This document shows, one piece after another, positions 23,003-34,969 of a stretch of DNA of 64,000 nt. The translations under genes and the position numbers were made by a program. The stretch is from Carya illinoinensis (Eukaryota > Streptophyta > Magnoliopsida > Fagales > Juglandaceae): contig NC_056766.1 of assembly GCF_018687715.1 (NCBI RefSeq), positions 18,481,001 to 18,545,000 of the forward strand, read 5' to 3'. The notes under the pieces are model-generated. The model was not told where the DNA came from and made no database searches. It worked only from the letters and a program-made list of their open reading frames with translations. The stretch's first letter is position 1, and every line of letters starts with the position of its first letter.

Positions 23003-26000
23003 ATGAAGAAGCGTGAGGAAAGCATCCCTCTACTTCATTTCTCCTTGTTTTTCATGTTCTTGTTCTGTCCTTTGGTCTTCTCTGAACTACCCTCAAACCA
23101 AAGAAACGCCATGATCGATCTTTCTAATCTCCTTAACAAAACAGATTTATCATGGAACATTAGCAAAGACCCATGTTCATGGAACGGAGTTACCTGCAGC
23201 TCTGGGAATTCTTCCATAACAGAAATCTCTCTTTCGGGCTTTTCCCTCTCTTCCTCAGACTTTCTGCCTCGTCTTTGCCAGATAGATTCTTTGAGGAGTA
23301 TTGATGTCTCCAACAACGCTCTGACCGTAATCCCGGAGGAATTCATCAAGCGTTGCGGGGAGATTGGAGGGCTGGAGCTCTTGAATATTGGCAGAAACAG
23401 GTTGGATAGTTCTCTGCCTACTTTTCAAGGATTCGTTGGGTTGAAGTCCTTGGACCTGTCTTTCAATTTATTGAGTGGAAACATTACTTTACAGTTAGAT
23501 GGATTGATTGCCCTCAAAAGTTTGAAACTTAGAGCCAACCATTTCAATGGCCCTATCCCTACCAATCTTGGAAACCCCATGGTTTTAGAGCAGCTTGAGC
23601 TCTCTGTGAATGCCTTTCAAGGTGGAATTGATCAAATAATGGGTTACCGGAATTTGACTCTGATTGACTTAGGTGAAAATAAGCTTTCCGGCCCTGTTCC
23701 TGATAGAATTAAAGACCTCTCTAAATTGGAAGTTTTGATTCTATCTTCCAATAACTTCAGGGGGCAAATCCCAGCAGCCATTTCAAATATCAGAACCCTT
23801 TCACGTTTTGCAGCCAATCAAAACCACTTGGAAGGTACAATTCCCGGTGGAATTACAAGATTCCTCAAGAACTTAGACCTTAGTTATAACAAGTTAAGCG
23901 GGTCGATTCCTACAGACATGTTGTCGCCGTCAAATTTGCAGTCTGTAGATTTGTCTTATAATTTGTTAAAGGGATTGATACCTTCAAACATATCTCCAAG
24001 TTTGGTCAGGTTGAGATTGGGAAGCAATTCTCTTGATGGGCCAATCCCTTCTTCGGTGTTTGGAAAACTTGAGAAGTTGATGTACCTAGAGCTGGACAAC
24101 AATAACTTGACCGGGCTTATACCTCCGGATTTGGGTTCTTGCCTGAGGTTGGCACTGTTGAATTTGGCAAGCAATAACCTGACTGGTACTTTACCGGGAC
24201 AGTTGGGAAATCTAAGCCGTCTTCAAGTTATGAAGCTTCAATCCAACAGGCTGGTTGGAGAAATCCCGGTTGAAATTGCTCTACTACAGAAATTGTCTAC
24301 ACTGAATGTCAGCTGGAATTTGCTGAACGGTACAATACCTTCTTGGATTTCAAGCATGCGAAACCTTTTTAACGTGAATTTACAAGGTAACAGTCTCAGT
24401 GGTTCGATACCATACGATATTTCCCGTTTGAATTCTCTGTTAGAACTCCAGCTCGGAGAAAACCAACTTACCGGTAAGATTCCAGTGATGCCGGCAACAT
24501 TGCAGATTGCTCTAAATCTCAGCAGCAACCTCCTTGTGGGACCTATTCCAGATTCTTTTCAACGGCTTACAGGATTAGAAGTTTTGGATCTCTCAAACAA
24601 TCGATTGACAGGGGAAATTCCAACGTTTCTGACTGAAATGAGATCCTTGACACGGTTGCTACTTTCAAACAATCAACTATCTGGAATTATTCCAAAGTTT
24701 CCGTCATGGCTTACTCTTGAGGCAAGAGGAAATGAGCATCTTATTAACACTACAACATCAAACACTTCACCAAAATCAGCCAAGAAGGGAAAATCAGTTG
24801 CCACTGCACTTCTGATTGGGTTTGCAACTGGTCTTTTCATTGCTGGGGTAGTCACAGGCCTTGCTATTTCAATCTTAAGACGATATTGCAGGGTTAAAGG
24901 CAATCTATTAACCGCAAATGGAATCCACAGATCAAATATCGACTTCACCAAAGCTATGGAAGCAGTTGCATACTCAAAAAACATTATGCTGAAGACTAGG
25001 TTTTCAACCTATTACAAAGCCATCATGCCATCCGGATCAAGCTACTTTGTTAAGAGGATTAATTGGAGTGACAAGATATTCCAATTCGGCAGCCACGATA
25101 AATTCTGGCGAGAGTTGGAAGTTTTGGGGAAACTGAGCAATTCAAATGTGATGACTCCTTTAGCCTATGTTTTGTCTGTTCACAGTGCTTATCTGTTTTA
25201 TGAGTTTTTTCCAAAGGGAACCCTTTTTGACGTTCTTCATGGTAGCCTGGAAAATGCTTTGGATTGGGCGAGCAGATACAGCATAGCAGTTGGGGTCGCT
25301 CAGGGCCTTTCTTTTCTGCAAGGTTGCACCTCTGGCCCGATACTACTACTTGATCTATCAAGCAGAAACATCATGCTGAAGTCCCTCAAGGAACCTCAAA
25401 TTGGAGATATCGAGCTATGCAAGGTTATCAATCCCTCAAAGAGCACTGGAAGCCTTTCTGTGGTTGCTGGTTCTTTTGGCTATATTCCTCCAGGTCAGGA
25501 ACTCTTTTCCTCATGTTTGACGTTTCCAAAATCACATAATAGTCATGAGCCTGTTATTTTTTGCATGTTTCAATCCTTTGTGAAGTTATCTCAATTGTAT
25601 AATATATTGGTTTGTTTTTGTTTAGTGGCATCATATTCTTCTCCTTGGCCATGCATGCCTTCCTTCAATTGAATTCCTTTCTGAATTTGATTAATGACGT
25701 CCACTTTTAGTGTCTAAATATCTCATGTTATTTGTTGGTGGTTGGCAGAGTATGCTTACACGATGAGAGTAACAATGGCTGGGAACGTTTACAGTTTTGG
25801 TGTCATTCTCCTGGAACTGCTGACCGGAAAACCAGCTGTTAGTGAGGGAACTGAGTTGGCCAAGTGGGCCTTAAGCAAATCAGTCAGGCAAGACAATTGG
25901 GATCACATCCTTGACCCTAATATCAGCAGAACATCACTTGCCACCAGAAGTCAGATGCTTCAAGTCCTGGATGTTGCTCTTGGTTGTGTAAATGTATCAC

Positions 26001-26056
26001 CAGAAGCAAGGCCAAAGATGGAGAATGTGCTAAGGATGCTCCTAAACGCAAGATAA
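23003..26056 (+). CDS. LRR receptor-like pseudokinase, gene B (2 exons: 23003-25493, 25749-26056)
   Basis: Paralogue of gene A, 932 aa, with the same layout: signal peptide, CSWNGVTC cap, about 21 LRRs, transmembrane helix (about 598-624) and atypical kinase domain. The intron is 255 bp, phase 1, donor CCTCCAG/GT at 25494, acceptor ending at 25748. It lacks one proline in LRR 6 and 17 net residues just after the membrane helix. K684, D784 and the DIE triplet (802-804) correspond to gene A. The activation segment has GSFGYIPPE, whereas gene A has GSVGYIPPE. An in-frame GTG at 22973 could extend it by ten codons, but the ATG at 23003 is conserved in gene A and starts a proper signal peptide. 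Confidence 0.9.
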
Positions 26057-26759
26057 AATCATCTTGGAAATTGAGGTTCTATACTTTCTTATTAGAGAAT
26101 TAATAAAAGGGAAAATCTTCTTTCTCCATTCAAGAACTGGAAGCATTCTTTTGATCAACCCGAATGTAGAAGTTACAAATTTTATTTATCAACTTCTTCC
26201 CCCTCCCTCCCTCCCTCTGGCAGCAATATGGTACCTTTATCATGTATAATAGAGATAAATACAAAGTTGGCTCTGATTGACTAATCTTGCTACTTACTTC
26301 TCAAGCAAAGCACCTGCTCAATCATATCTTTCATAACTGCATCCAAATATAGATCTGGATGTAAGGAACATTTAGACTCTCACTGATTTCATTCTAAGAT
26401 GAACTTTGTCTGTTCCTTGGAATGACACGGTTTCTCTCCAGTTACTGGTTTGAGAAATGGTAATTTAGTAGTTCAACTTGCCCTCTCCCACCCTTTCATT
26501 CAAGCTTACCTTCTCTTTTCCTTTGACTTTCTGTTTTTTTATTGCAATATTTCTTGTACATTCAATTATATGTTTGAATCTTTGATGTAATTGGGACTGT
26601 TAATGAATACAAAGTCTTATGTTGTTATAAAAATACAAAAAAAGATTCAAGAAGTTATGAGTCTTAATGGACAGAGTACTTTGGTACAACATATAAAGAG
26701 CTTCGTCTCCTCTCAAGCAAAATTCGTAGAGTATATCATTGCCAACATAGAACAGTTTT
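26057..26759 (+). other. 3' flank of gene B
   Basis: Non-coding, aligned with 7800-8510 and 8690-8800. An 11-bp stretch present after the gene A stop (AAAAGCATACC region) is absent here. It includes a short (CCCT)n tract near 26201. Confidence 0.6.
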
Positions 26760-26921
26760 GTTTGGATTGAGAGAGAATTTCAATTTATCTTATCTTATCT
26801 CATTTAATCATTACAACGTTCTCAAATCTTAAAATAAAAATAATATTAAAAATACTTTTCTAACAATAATTTATTCAACTTTTAACTTTCATCTCATCTC
26901 ATCTCAACTCATTATCCAAAC
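26760..26921 (+). mobile_element. MITE with GTTTGGATTG / ATCCAAAC ends (unit 2)
   Basis: Orthologous in position to 8801-9007. It is about 45 bp shorter through a deletion in the core. Confidence 0.7.
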
Positions 26922-27333
26922 CTCCCAAATAAGAAGGATAAAAATCATGATAGTCAACCAAATTATAGAGATCAAGTTGTTAATACTGATATATATTTGT
27001 TTTAAAGATTCACTCAAATTATGCTAACTTAATTACATATGGTATTTTTTTTATTTAAAATATTTGACTATTCTTAATAAATTTTTAAACAAGTCAAGTT
27101 TGAATAAGTAATTCAAAATGAAGCTTGCTTTGTTCAGTGATTTTTTTTTTTTTTTTTTTTTTTAAACATAAGTCAATCTTGAGCATATCGCCAAATTACA
27201 CTTTTATACTCATTTATTTTTCAAATGAATTCGAGCTTGTTCATGAACCACTTAACTTGGACAAAATAGACTATTTCTATTGTAACTTTGCATAAATTTA
27301 AATTCTTGTGACGTTTTTATACAAGTTTTACAT

Positions 27334-27377
<44 letters not shown>

Positions 27378-27990
27378 TAATGATTATATTCATAAAACAT
27401 TCAAACATATTGTATCATATTAGAAAGATGATTTCCTAGTATTTTGTCAAATTTTTAACATATTCTCATTGTAAAGTTAAAAATAACATTATTGAAAAAC
27501 TAAATACAAGATTATTCAAATTTATAGAAATCTATACATACTAGATCAAGTTTTATTCGAATTGTTTCATATAAACCAATTGAACTAAAGTCGAGTTTTG
27601 CTGAGTTGATATGAGTTATTTGCCAAATAATGTTGTCTATTTGCAACAGTAATCTTGGGCATCACCCAAATTATTCACCGAATTTGTAAAGTTTTTTTTT
27701 TTCCAAACATTTTTTAAAATCTCTTAAATATTTTTAAAAATAAATAAAAATTAGAAACTCATTAAAAAAATAAATAAAAAAATCGGAGTACCAAAAGATC
27801 TTGGTTTAGTTTCCAGAACGGCCCTAGCACGCTAGTGATCGTCGTCAAGGGCATAGAATGACTTTGTCGACCAAGTACACGCCAGGCCGGGCACATAATG
27901 ACCATGTTGGGATTAATACTCTCTTTCGATACCGACAGATGGAGCGAAGCTGGAGCTAGTTCTGTCTCGAAGTTGGAATATGGATAGTTT
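26922..27990. other. Intergenic DNA; (AC)n(AT)n at 27332-27377
   Basis: No gene. It aligns with 9008-10380 minus the foldback MITE. The compound microsatellite replaces the plain (AT)n of unit 1, and a poly-T of about 24 bp lies at 27141-27164. Confidence 0.6.
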
Positions 27991-28305
27991 TTAGGTTGTT
28001 AAACTCAATTCAATTTTAAGTTAAATCTAACATCTAAACATTTAATTTTTAAATTAATAAACTCATCTTAACTCAAAACTTTTTTACACGTAAGATTCAC
28101 AACTTTTTTCAACTCAACACATATTTATAAGTGAAGCTCACAACCTTTTTCAATTTCTTATAAATAATACTAAACTCATATTAACATCTAAACACATTTA
28201 AATTTATTTTAGATGGATCTCATATAACTCACTCTATCAACACAACTCACTATAATTCATAAAAAAAACTTAGCTCAACTTAACTGAGTTCAATATCCAA
28301 ATAAA
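27991..28305 (+). mobile_element. Worn MITE, counterpart of 10384-10712
   Basis: AT-rich body with AACTCATATTAACATC and a right end ATCCAAATA. The same flanks as in unit 1 place it in the ancestral segment. Confidence 0.45.
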
Positions 28306-28471
28306 GTCTTAAACTCCGACTCTAATTAGGGTCAAAGCTTGGAAGTGAGGTTTTAGACTGGGACCTTGCCACAAAACCAAATACCCTGTGAGGCCAGTAA
28401 CTCACCATGACTCCTAAAGATCCTAATAAACAACTAACTTGCGTGAGAACTTATAAGAAAGACACTTCTAA

Positions 28472-28858
28472 AAGCACTTCTAATAGTTTATCTATCTTAT
28501 TCTTTAAAATACATCACCAAAACTTACTTTTTATATTTTACATACTGATTTTTACAATATACTATATATCAACTTATCTATTTTTTCTTTATATTATTTA
28601 AATATTATATTATTTAATAGTTTGTTGGAGGAAAAATACAAAGAGAGAGAAACTATTGTGGGAAACAAAGTACACGAAAAGAGAAAAAATAATTAAAATA
28701 TTTTTATATTTGTGTACAGTTCATGCTACATGTAGCTTAACAATGTAGCAAAATGGAAAATAAATTTCCAAATACATGATTCGTTGGAAGCAATTTTAAG
28801 TTACTTTTATTCAAATTTTATATAAAAATAAGTTTTACAAAACCTATTATGAGTGCTC
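28472..28858 (+). mobile_element. MITE with TAA duplication, Tourist/Harbinger-like
   Basis: Inverted ends AAGCACTTCTAATAG (left) and CTATTATGAGTGCTC (right), flanked by TAA at 28469-28471 and 28859-28861. Copy 1 of the repeat in unit 1 has the empty site (CTTCTAACTAGTACC). A 3-bp TAA duplication and this end type are usual for PIF/Harbinger MITEs. It has no coding capacity. Confidence 0.65.
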
Positions 28859-28862
28859 TAAG

Positions 28863-29578
28863 CTAGTACCTCGTAAAGACACTAAAAACCCTATTCGGCT
28901 AGATTCGTTAGGGTCTTTAGTGGCCTTGGAGGGACTCTCGCCCTACAAGGTCTTTAGGTGCCCTGGTAGAGTGTTTTAATTGCCTTGGCGAGGGTACTTG
29001 CCAATGTTTCTAGTAACGTTTTATTTAGGGTCGATTTGAAGAGTGAGATAAGATAAAAATTTTACGATTATTAGTAAGATAGTTTATGAATAGTAGTGAT
29101 ATAGTTTGAGTTGAATATTTTTTATATTTTACGAAAGGAAAAAGAATAAGTTGAATAAAAAAATATGATAAAATTAAAATATTATAAAAATATAGTTTTA
29201 TAATATTATTTTTGTTTTGAGATTTGAAAAAGTTAGAATTGTTTTTTATTTGAAAGTTTGCAAAAATTGTAATGATTAGTTTCAAAAAATTGTAATGATT
29301 AGTTTGAAAATTTTGTATTTAAATTATATTTGGAAATAAGATGAGATAAAATCAAATAAGATTATATAAGAACTTTGTGTCTCATCCCATGCCCCAACCT
29401 GCCCTTAATCTTGTTAATATGGATAAAAAAATAGGTATGATAATATAATTTTGACTGTCAATTAATATATACATTGCGAGTTAAATGAATCGTAGGGTCA
29501 TGCTATAGTCACAAAAACACCAAAACAGACCCATCGTCCCTCTCATCCAAAACAGACTCATTGCTTAAAAGAAAAAAG

Positions 29579-29610
<32 letters not shown>

Positions 29611-30507
29611 AAAACAGACCCATCGTGCCTCTCCCGCAGTCCTGAGAAGTCCTCACCAGCAGACCTCGAGTTCTGGCACTGTCATCTGGGTCTAGAATGC
29701 CTCCCGCTGGCCAAAACAACCCCAGTTATGGTGCAAGAAATCCTCTTAAGGATGATCCAGAAATGTTTCTACAAACCAGAATTTCCATCATGAAATAAAT
29801 ATAAGTAATTAGCAAAAAAATGCATAGTTCATAGCTACCATCGGATGGCATCTAACTGTGAGAAGAATACTGTGCGATTTTTGCAGTACCCAAAGGATCA
29901 AGTAAGAGAGGCTTTCTTTTTTTTTTTTTTTTTTTTTTGGGAAGAAATCAAGTAAGAGACCATTTGAAGTAGAAACCATAAATGTCAATGCAGCACGTTT
30001 GTTCTCCAAAACATTAATTCGAATTCCACAATTAAGATCACACTACTTCAAGAATACTAAAACTTTCTTTTGGTATGCAAATGAAGAAACGGAAAAAAAA
30101 AACAACTCCGAAACTAAAAACTTGCCCAAGAGTCACATGTTCATCAGGCTAAGTTCTTGACAAGATGGGTTCGACAATTTGAGGGAGATGAGGGTTCCTT
30201 TTTGATTTTCAGTTTGGGTTTCACACTTTCAAGGAAATGAGGGAGACGATTCAGTTTGGGTTCGACAGTTTCAGGCTTTCAAAATGTTGAGGGAGATGAG
30301 TGAGATGAGGGAGACGAGAGTTCAAGGAGACGAGGGTTGGACATTTTCAGTTTGTTTTTCTATTTCTATTTCCAGGTAGCAGAAGCCAGGTTAGTCGGTG
30401 GAGGATTTCGATAAGAAATATATATGGTCCTATGGGAGTAGCATTTTCCATGGCACCATGGCACAAAATACGGAAGGAAAATGCTTTGCCCACCGCTGGT
30501 GGCTCCC
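28863..30507 (+). repeat. Third copy of the internal repeat, left part
   Basis: It aligns with 10879-12440 and 16820-18540, ending where the LTR element enters at 30508; the host continues at 39214. It contains the GAGGGTAGGT-type MITE (29027-29405, worn left end) and poly-A (29579-29608) and poly-T runs. Confidence 0.75.
29697..29798 (+). pseudogene. Short gene-like fragment MPPAGQN, unit 2 copy
   Basis: A 33-codon frame beginning MPPAGQNNPSYGARNPL and continuing KDDPEMFLQ. A 3'-splice-like TATTTCCAG follows near 30375. This is the most diverged of three copies yet it remains open. Unrecognised. Confidence 0.3.
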
Positions 30508-30730
30508 TGTTAGACCCTCTAGAAAAATTGCCCCGGGACAAGCCTCGACACACTCACTGACATGCCTAGTCGGCCCCCATGGTGAGCCATCAGCATGCCA
30601 CGGCCCATGCCATGGCAAGCCCACGAACCAACCAGCCAACAGCTTGGCTAGCATGCTTCAGCACGCTGGCGAGGCTGTTGGCCTCCCCTTGGTGCCGCAT
30701 AGCATGCACCAGCATGCTGGCTAGGTTAGT

Positions 30731-31060
30731 GGGCTGATATGCCAGCCCAGCCCGGCCAGCCAGCACGCCCAGCCAACCAGCCTGGCCACCAGCCTAGCCA
30801 GCACGCCCAGCAGGCAGGCCAGCATGCACAACCGACCAGGCCACCTGCCTGGCCAGCACGCCCAGCCAACCAGCCTGGCCAGCACGCCCAGCAGGTAGGC
30901 CAGCATGCCCAGCCGGCCAGGCCACCTGCTTGGCCAACACGCCCAGCCAAACCAGCCAGGCCACCAGCCTGGCCAGCACGCCCAGCAGGCCAGCCAGCCA
31001 GCCAGGCCACCTGCCTGGCCAGCAGCATGACCAGCATGCAAGCCATACCAGGCCATGCAT
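30731..31060 (+). repeat. CCAGCC-rich tandem repeats in the 5' LTR-A
   Basis: Imperfect 30-60 bp units built from CAGCACGCCCAGC, AACCAGCCTGGCC and AGGCCACCTGCCTGGCC. The 3' LTR carries a shorter version (37826-38050), which accounts for most of the length difference between the LTRs. A 178-codon Pro/Ala/Gln frame through here is compositional. Confidence 0.8.
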
Positions 31061-31411
31061 GCTACCCATCAGCACCAGCCATGCAGCAGGACCAGAATAG
31101 CCGGCCAGCAACCATGGCACCAGCCATGCGCCAAACCATGGCTAACCAGCCAGCGCCCATGGCCCATGCCATGGGCCATTTTCAGCACTGGCCAGCACCA
31201 GTCAGGTCGTGGCCCCACATGGGCCCCACAACCATAATTTTATCAGCATTTTATTATTTTAATAAAATCATCTAGTATTTATATATTTCATTGTTTCCTT
31301 ATTTTAGTACAACTAGGAATTAATTTCTTAGGCTAGTGTTACTAGGAATTAATTCATTTCTAGGATTTATTTCCTTTTTCAAGCACCATTAGGACTCTCC
31401 CCTTGTAAGCC

Positions 31412-31419
31412 TATATAAA
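31412..31419 (+). promoter_or_regulatory. TATA box of 5' LTR-A
   Basis: TATATAAA within CCTATATAAAGGCC, conserved in the 3' LTR at 38378-38385. It is the likely Pol II promoter of the element. Confidence 0.6.
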
Positions 31420-31696
31420 GGCCACCCTAGTCCCATTTTTCATTATCTTTTGACAAATTCCCTTTATGGTTGGCTTATTTGTTCTTGAGATCTCCTTCGG
31501 TGCTTGACACTTGAGCTATTTGGATGCAACCCGTGTGAATCACAAATAGAGATTCAACACCTTGACGTTTGTGGACGGGTGTTGCTTCATCTATCAATCT
31601 ATGAGCAAGTTTGTTTCTCTTTTCCATTATTGAGTTTCAATCTTGTTATTTACTTGTTATTTGCATTACTCTTTTTGCACTTAACATTATATCACA

Positions 31697-34600
31697 TGTA
31701 ACAGCCCGCTAGAAATTAAATTGTGAAATTTCTATTGATTTTAGGAACCTCATGAAGACTCTATAAGCTTTCACGAATCTACTAATCGTATAGATTTTAG
31801 CCTGTCAACATAGTTAATGTTATCACTCATTATGGTGCCAGAAATGCAATTTTAATTATTTCAGATAGTTAGAAGTGTCAGAACACATTATAGTCTACAC
31901 CACTAGGCTTAATTGAATATTTAGGATTTTTCAGTACTAAGTTTATTACGTTTATTTTTGGAGTGAATAGTAACCTCAGTAAACAACTAAGCGCAGTGTT
32001 TTCAAAATCACAGTGTGAAATGTCCAAATTAGGTTAACGAAATTTTATTTGGACACTTGGCAAGATCTTAACCACAAATAATGAATAGTATTAGATACTT
32101 GGCACAAAGAGAAACCATTAGATGGAATTGTGAAGGAAATCAAGGTATGAGATCATGACACCTAAGCAAAATACACATTTGAAAAATATCTTAAGAATAG
32201 AGATTTAAAATACACATGAAAAGATTTTAGCCACCTTACTCTTCCAAGTCTACTCCACATTTGGAAAATATCTTAAACTGATTTTTGTAGATATTATTGG
32301 ATAAAATAATTTGAGATAATCTTTTATAGATATTTTGGATAGGAGAAAACTACACTCAACTCTCAACTCCAGCCTTATCATCTTCCTTATCTCGTCCATA
32401 AGCATCTCCAGCCATCACTCACGAACTTATCTTCATTTACACATTCCTTTAAAAGAATATCAAACACTTTCTCTCGGACAGCTTTTAAAAGTTCTTTTGT
32501 ACACCCATTTCGAAACTTTTGTAAGTGTTTTATCATAAAGTCTCCTTCATATAAGTTGTTCCTTTTTTAGTCTAGTTTACATGGATATCTTATTTGTCCC
32601 ATTTGAAAATCATTTGGTCAATCAAATATTATGTAAACTATAGAAAGGTCATTCTGAGAGATAAACTGGAGAATATGTTATAGTTTGGAGTTTTTGACCA
32701 AGCTAATGGATAGATACTTGGTCCGAAATTTTTATGGAGTATTGTTAACATGTATATATGACTATTGGTTGAGGATTTTTGCATGATTAAATGTTTTGAT
32801 GAAATATTTTCTTAGATTTAGAAACTTAGAAATTGAAAGAGGAAAAATAGTTTCTGTTTTGAGAAAGTTTAACTCTTTGGTGGTCTAAACCTATTCCAAT
32901 GACTTTGATAATTTTATTGGAGGATCCTAAGCATCTTATATACATGTTATATTATTATTTTGAATATATTTGATGTTAGTTTCAAAAATATGAAATTTTA
33001 TGTAAAGAGATATTCAAATAAGCCAAAGTGTGGATGTTCTTGGCTAAATTTATGTTTTGGTTAATTTTTAACCATGTGATCTTGAATTAGAAGCTTATAT
33101 ATGTTTTAGGACATCTTTTTAAACCATGTGATGGTTTGGTTTGAAGATCACATATTTATAAGTCATAGATCAAAAGGTTGATCAAAAGAAGTTGGAAACA
33201 AAAATCAATAGAAATAGCATATGAGAAATTCGGCCCTATGGAGTTTTAATAGTTGTGATTAGTTTTAAATTTTTCTAAATTGATATATGAATTGAGGATA
33301 AAATTTACATGAGGCATGTAAATTTTGGTGACTTTTGGAGTTAGTATGCAAAATCCTTAAGTTATGGGTAAAACGATCATTTTCCTACATGCAGAGAGTA
33401 AAATAGAAATTTTACTCTTTAAGTTAGTATTTTCCATATTTCAATTTATTAGTGATTTAGTGCTAACTTTTCGAATCACTAATTACAGTTCCTCGTGATC
33501 GCGCTTAAGGTTTTATAAGAAACGCGGAGATCGAGGTAAGTTAGCTTTTAACTTACTAGCAGTCTACTGTGTATGTGTGCTAAGTAAAGGAACTACAGTG
33601 TATGTATATGTGTTATCATATATGTCATGCCATGCCAAGTTATCATGTAATTGTCTATTATACAGAATTTATTCTGTCATCAATTTTTTATCTGTTACAT
33701 AATATATTCTGTCATGTATTACTGTACCTTACAAGTACGTCATGCTAAGTATGTCATCTATTACATGTATATCAAGTCATGTAATATTCACTGTTGCAAG
33801 TATGTCATGTTAAATATGTTGTCTATTATATGTTATGCCATGTTACGAAATGTTTCTATCTCAAGTTGGTCATGTATTTCAAGTTATGTTCAAGTCACGT
33901 TATGTTACGTCAGGGCTTCAGTCATTTCGTATTCCAGTCACGTTTCATCTTGATTACTTATGTATGGAGTCACAGCAATTGTGGCGCATACACTACGTGA
34001 GACACAACAATTATGACACGTAGAATACATGGGGTCACAAAAACTGTGGAGTATGTATTTAAACAGTTAAAGAATAAGTTTTTGTAGAATACATGGGGCC
34101 ATAACAACTGTGGAGTATGCATTTACACGTAGAATACATGGGGCCACAACAACTGTGGAGTATGTATTTTTCATGTTAAGTCAAGTTTGTGTAGAATATA
34201 TAGGGCCACAACAACTGTGGAGTATGTATTTACACGTAGAATACATGGGGCCACAACAACTGTGGAGTATGTATTTTTCATGTTAATTCAAGTTTCAAAG
34301 CAAGTTCATGCTAAGTCAAGTTTCAGATCAAGTTCATGTCAAATCAAGTTCAGTTCATATTTCAATTTAAGTTAGGTCAATTATGCTATGTTGTACGCCA
34401 AGTTATGCTTTAATTACTTATGAATTTGATTATGCATTTATGCTTTTACTGTCATCCATATATTATTAGCTTGTGTGGAAGTTTTTTTGTTAACTTACTC
34501 AGATTTATAATCAAATCTCACTTTGGTAGTCCCAACTACCATTCCCCCCGAATGGTAGATCTTGTTACAGGACCTGAAGGAGAATCAGGAGCTGATCAAC

Positions 34601-34969
34601 TAGACACAGTTGACTAAGCGACGGTGCGACCTAAATGTTAATATAGTAATTAACGTAAATTACTACTTGTACGATTGAGTTGCATCTCTAGTACTTTTGG
34701 GATCATAACCATTTTGGACTAGTGTTGTGATCTTAGTTGTTCAATGGACTTTTATGTATGAAGTATGTTTTAAGCATTTGGGATATTTTCAATTTGGTGC
34801 ATAGTATTGCTAAAGAAAAAATTTATCCGCTGCGAATATTGCATATTGTTATATGCATGTTAGGAATATTGCATCTTATATGTCATGAACGGAAGCAGGT
34901 AACCTTGTGTTGCATGTCTCAACGCTTCAAATGTCCGTCCGATCCCAAACGGAATTTGGGGGCGTCACA
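31697..34969 (+). mobile_element. Solo LTR-C (3273 bp) inside the 5' LTR-A
   Basis: It starts TGTAACAGCCCGCTAG and ends GGGGGCGTCACA, flanked by TCACA at 31692-31696 and 34970-34974. The uninterrupted 3' LTR-A shows the single TCACA empty site near 38660. No primer site or coding region is attached, so it is a solo LTR. It carries ATGTCATG-type repeats (33590-34010) and a tandem array (34020-34285). Open frames inside are short and compositional. Confidence 0.85.
34020..34285 (+). repeat. About 45-bp tandem array in LTR-C
   Basis: Four to five units of GTAGAATACATGGGGCC + ACAACAACTGTGGAGTATG + TATTTACAC. Each unit can fold a small stem (CCACA..TGTGG). The array is also present at 47780-48148 (complement) and 50661-50955 with different unit numbers. 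Confidence 0.8.

Noticed and set aside
30739..31275. 178-codon Pro/Ala/Gln frame
   Set aside because: It is a product of CCAGCC repeats in the LTR; equally long frames lie on the opposite strand.
33651..33953. 100-codon frame shared by all LTR-C copies
   Set aside because: It lies in ATGTCATG-type repeats in an LTR, with Tyr/Ile/Cys-rich composition; copies are similar because the LTRs are, and no coding bias is seen.
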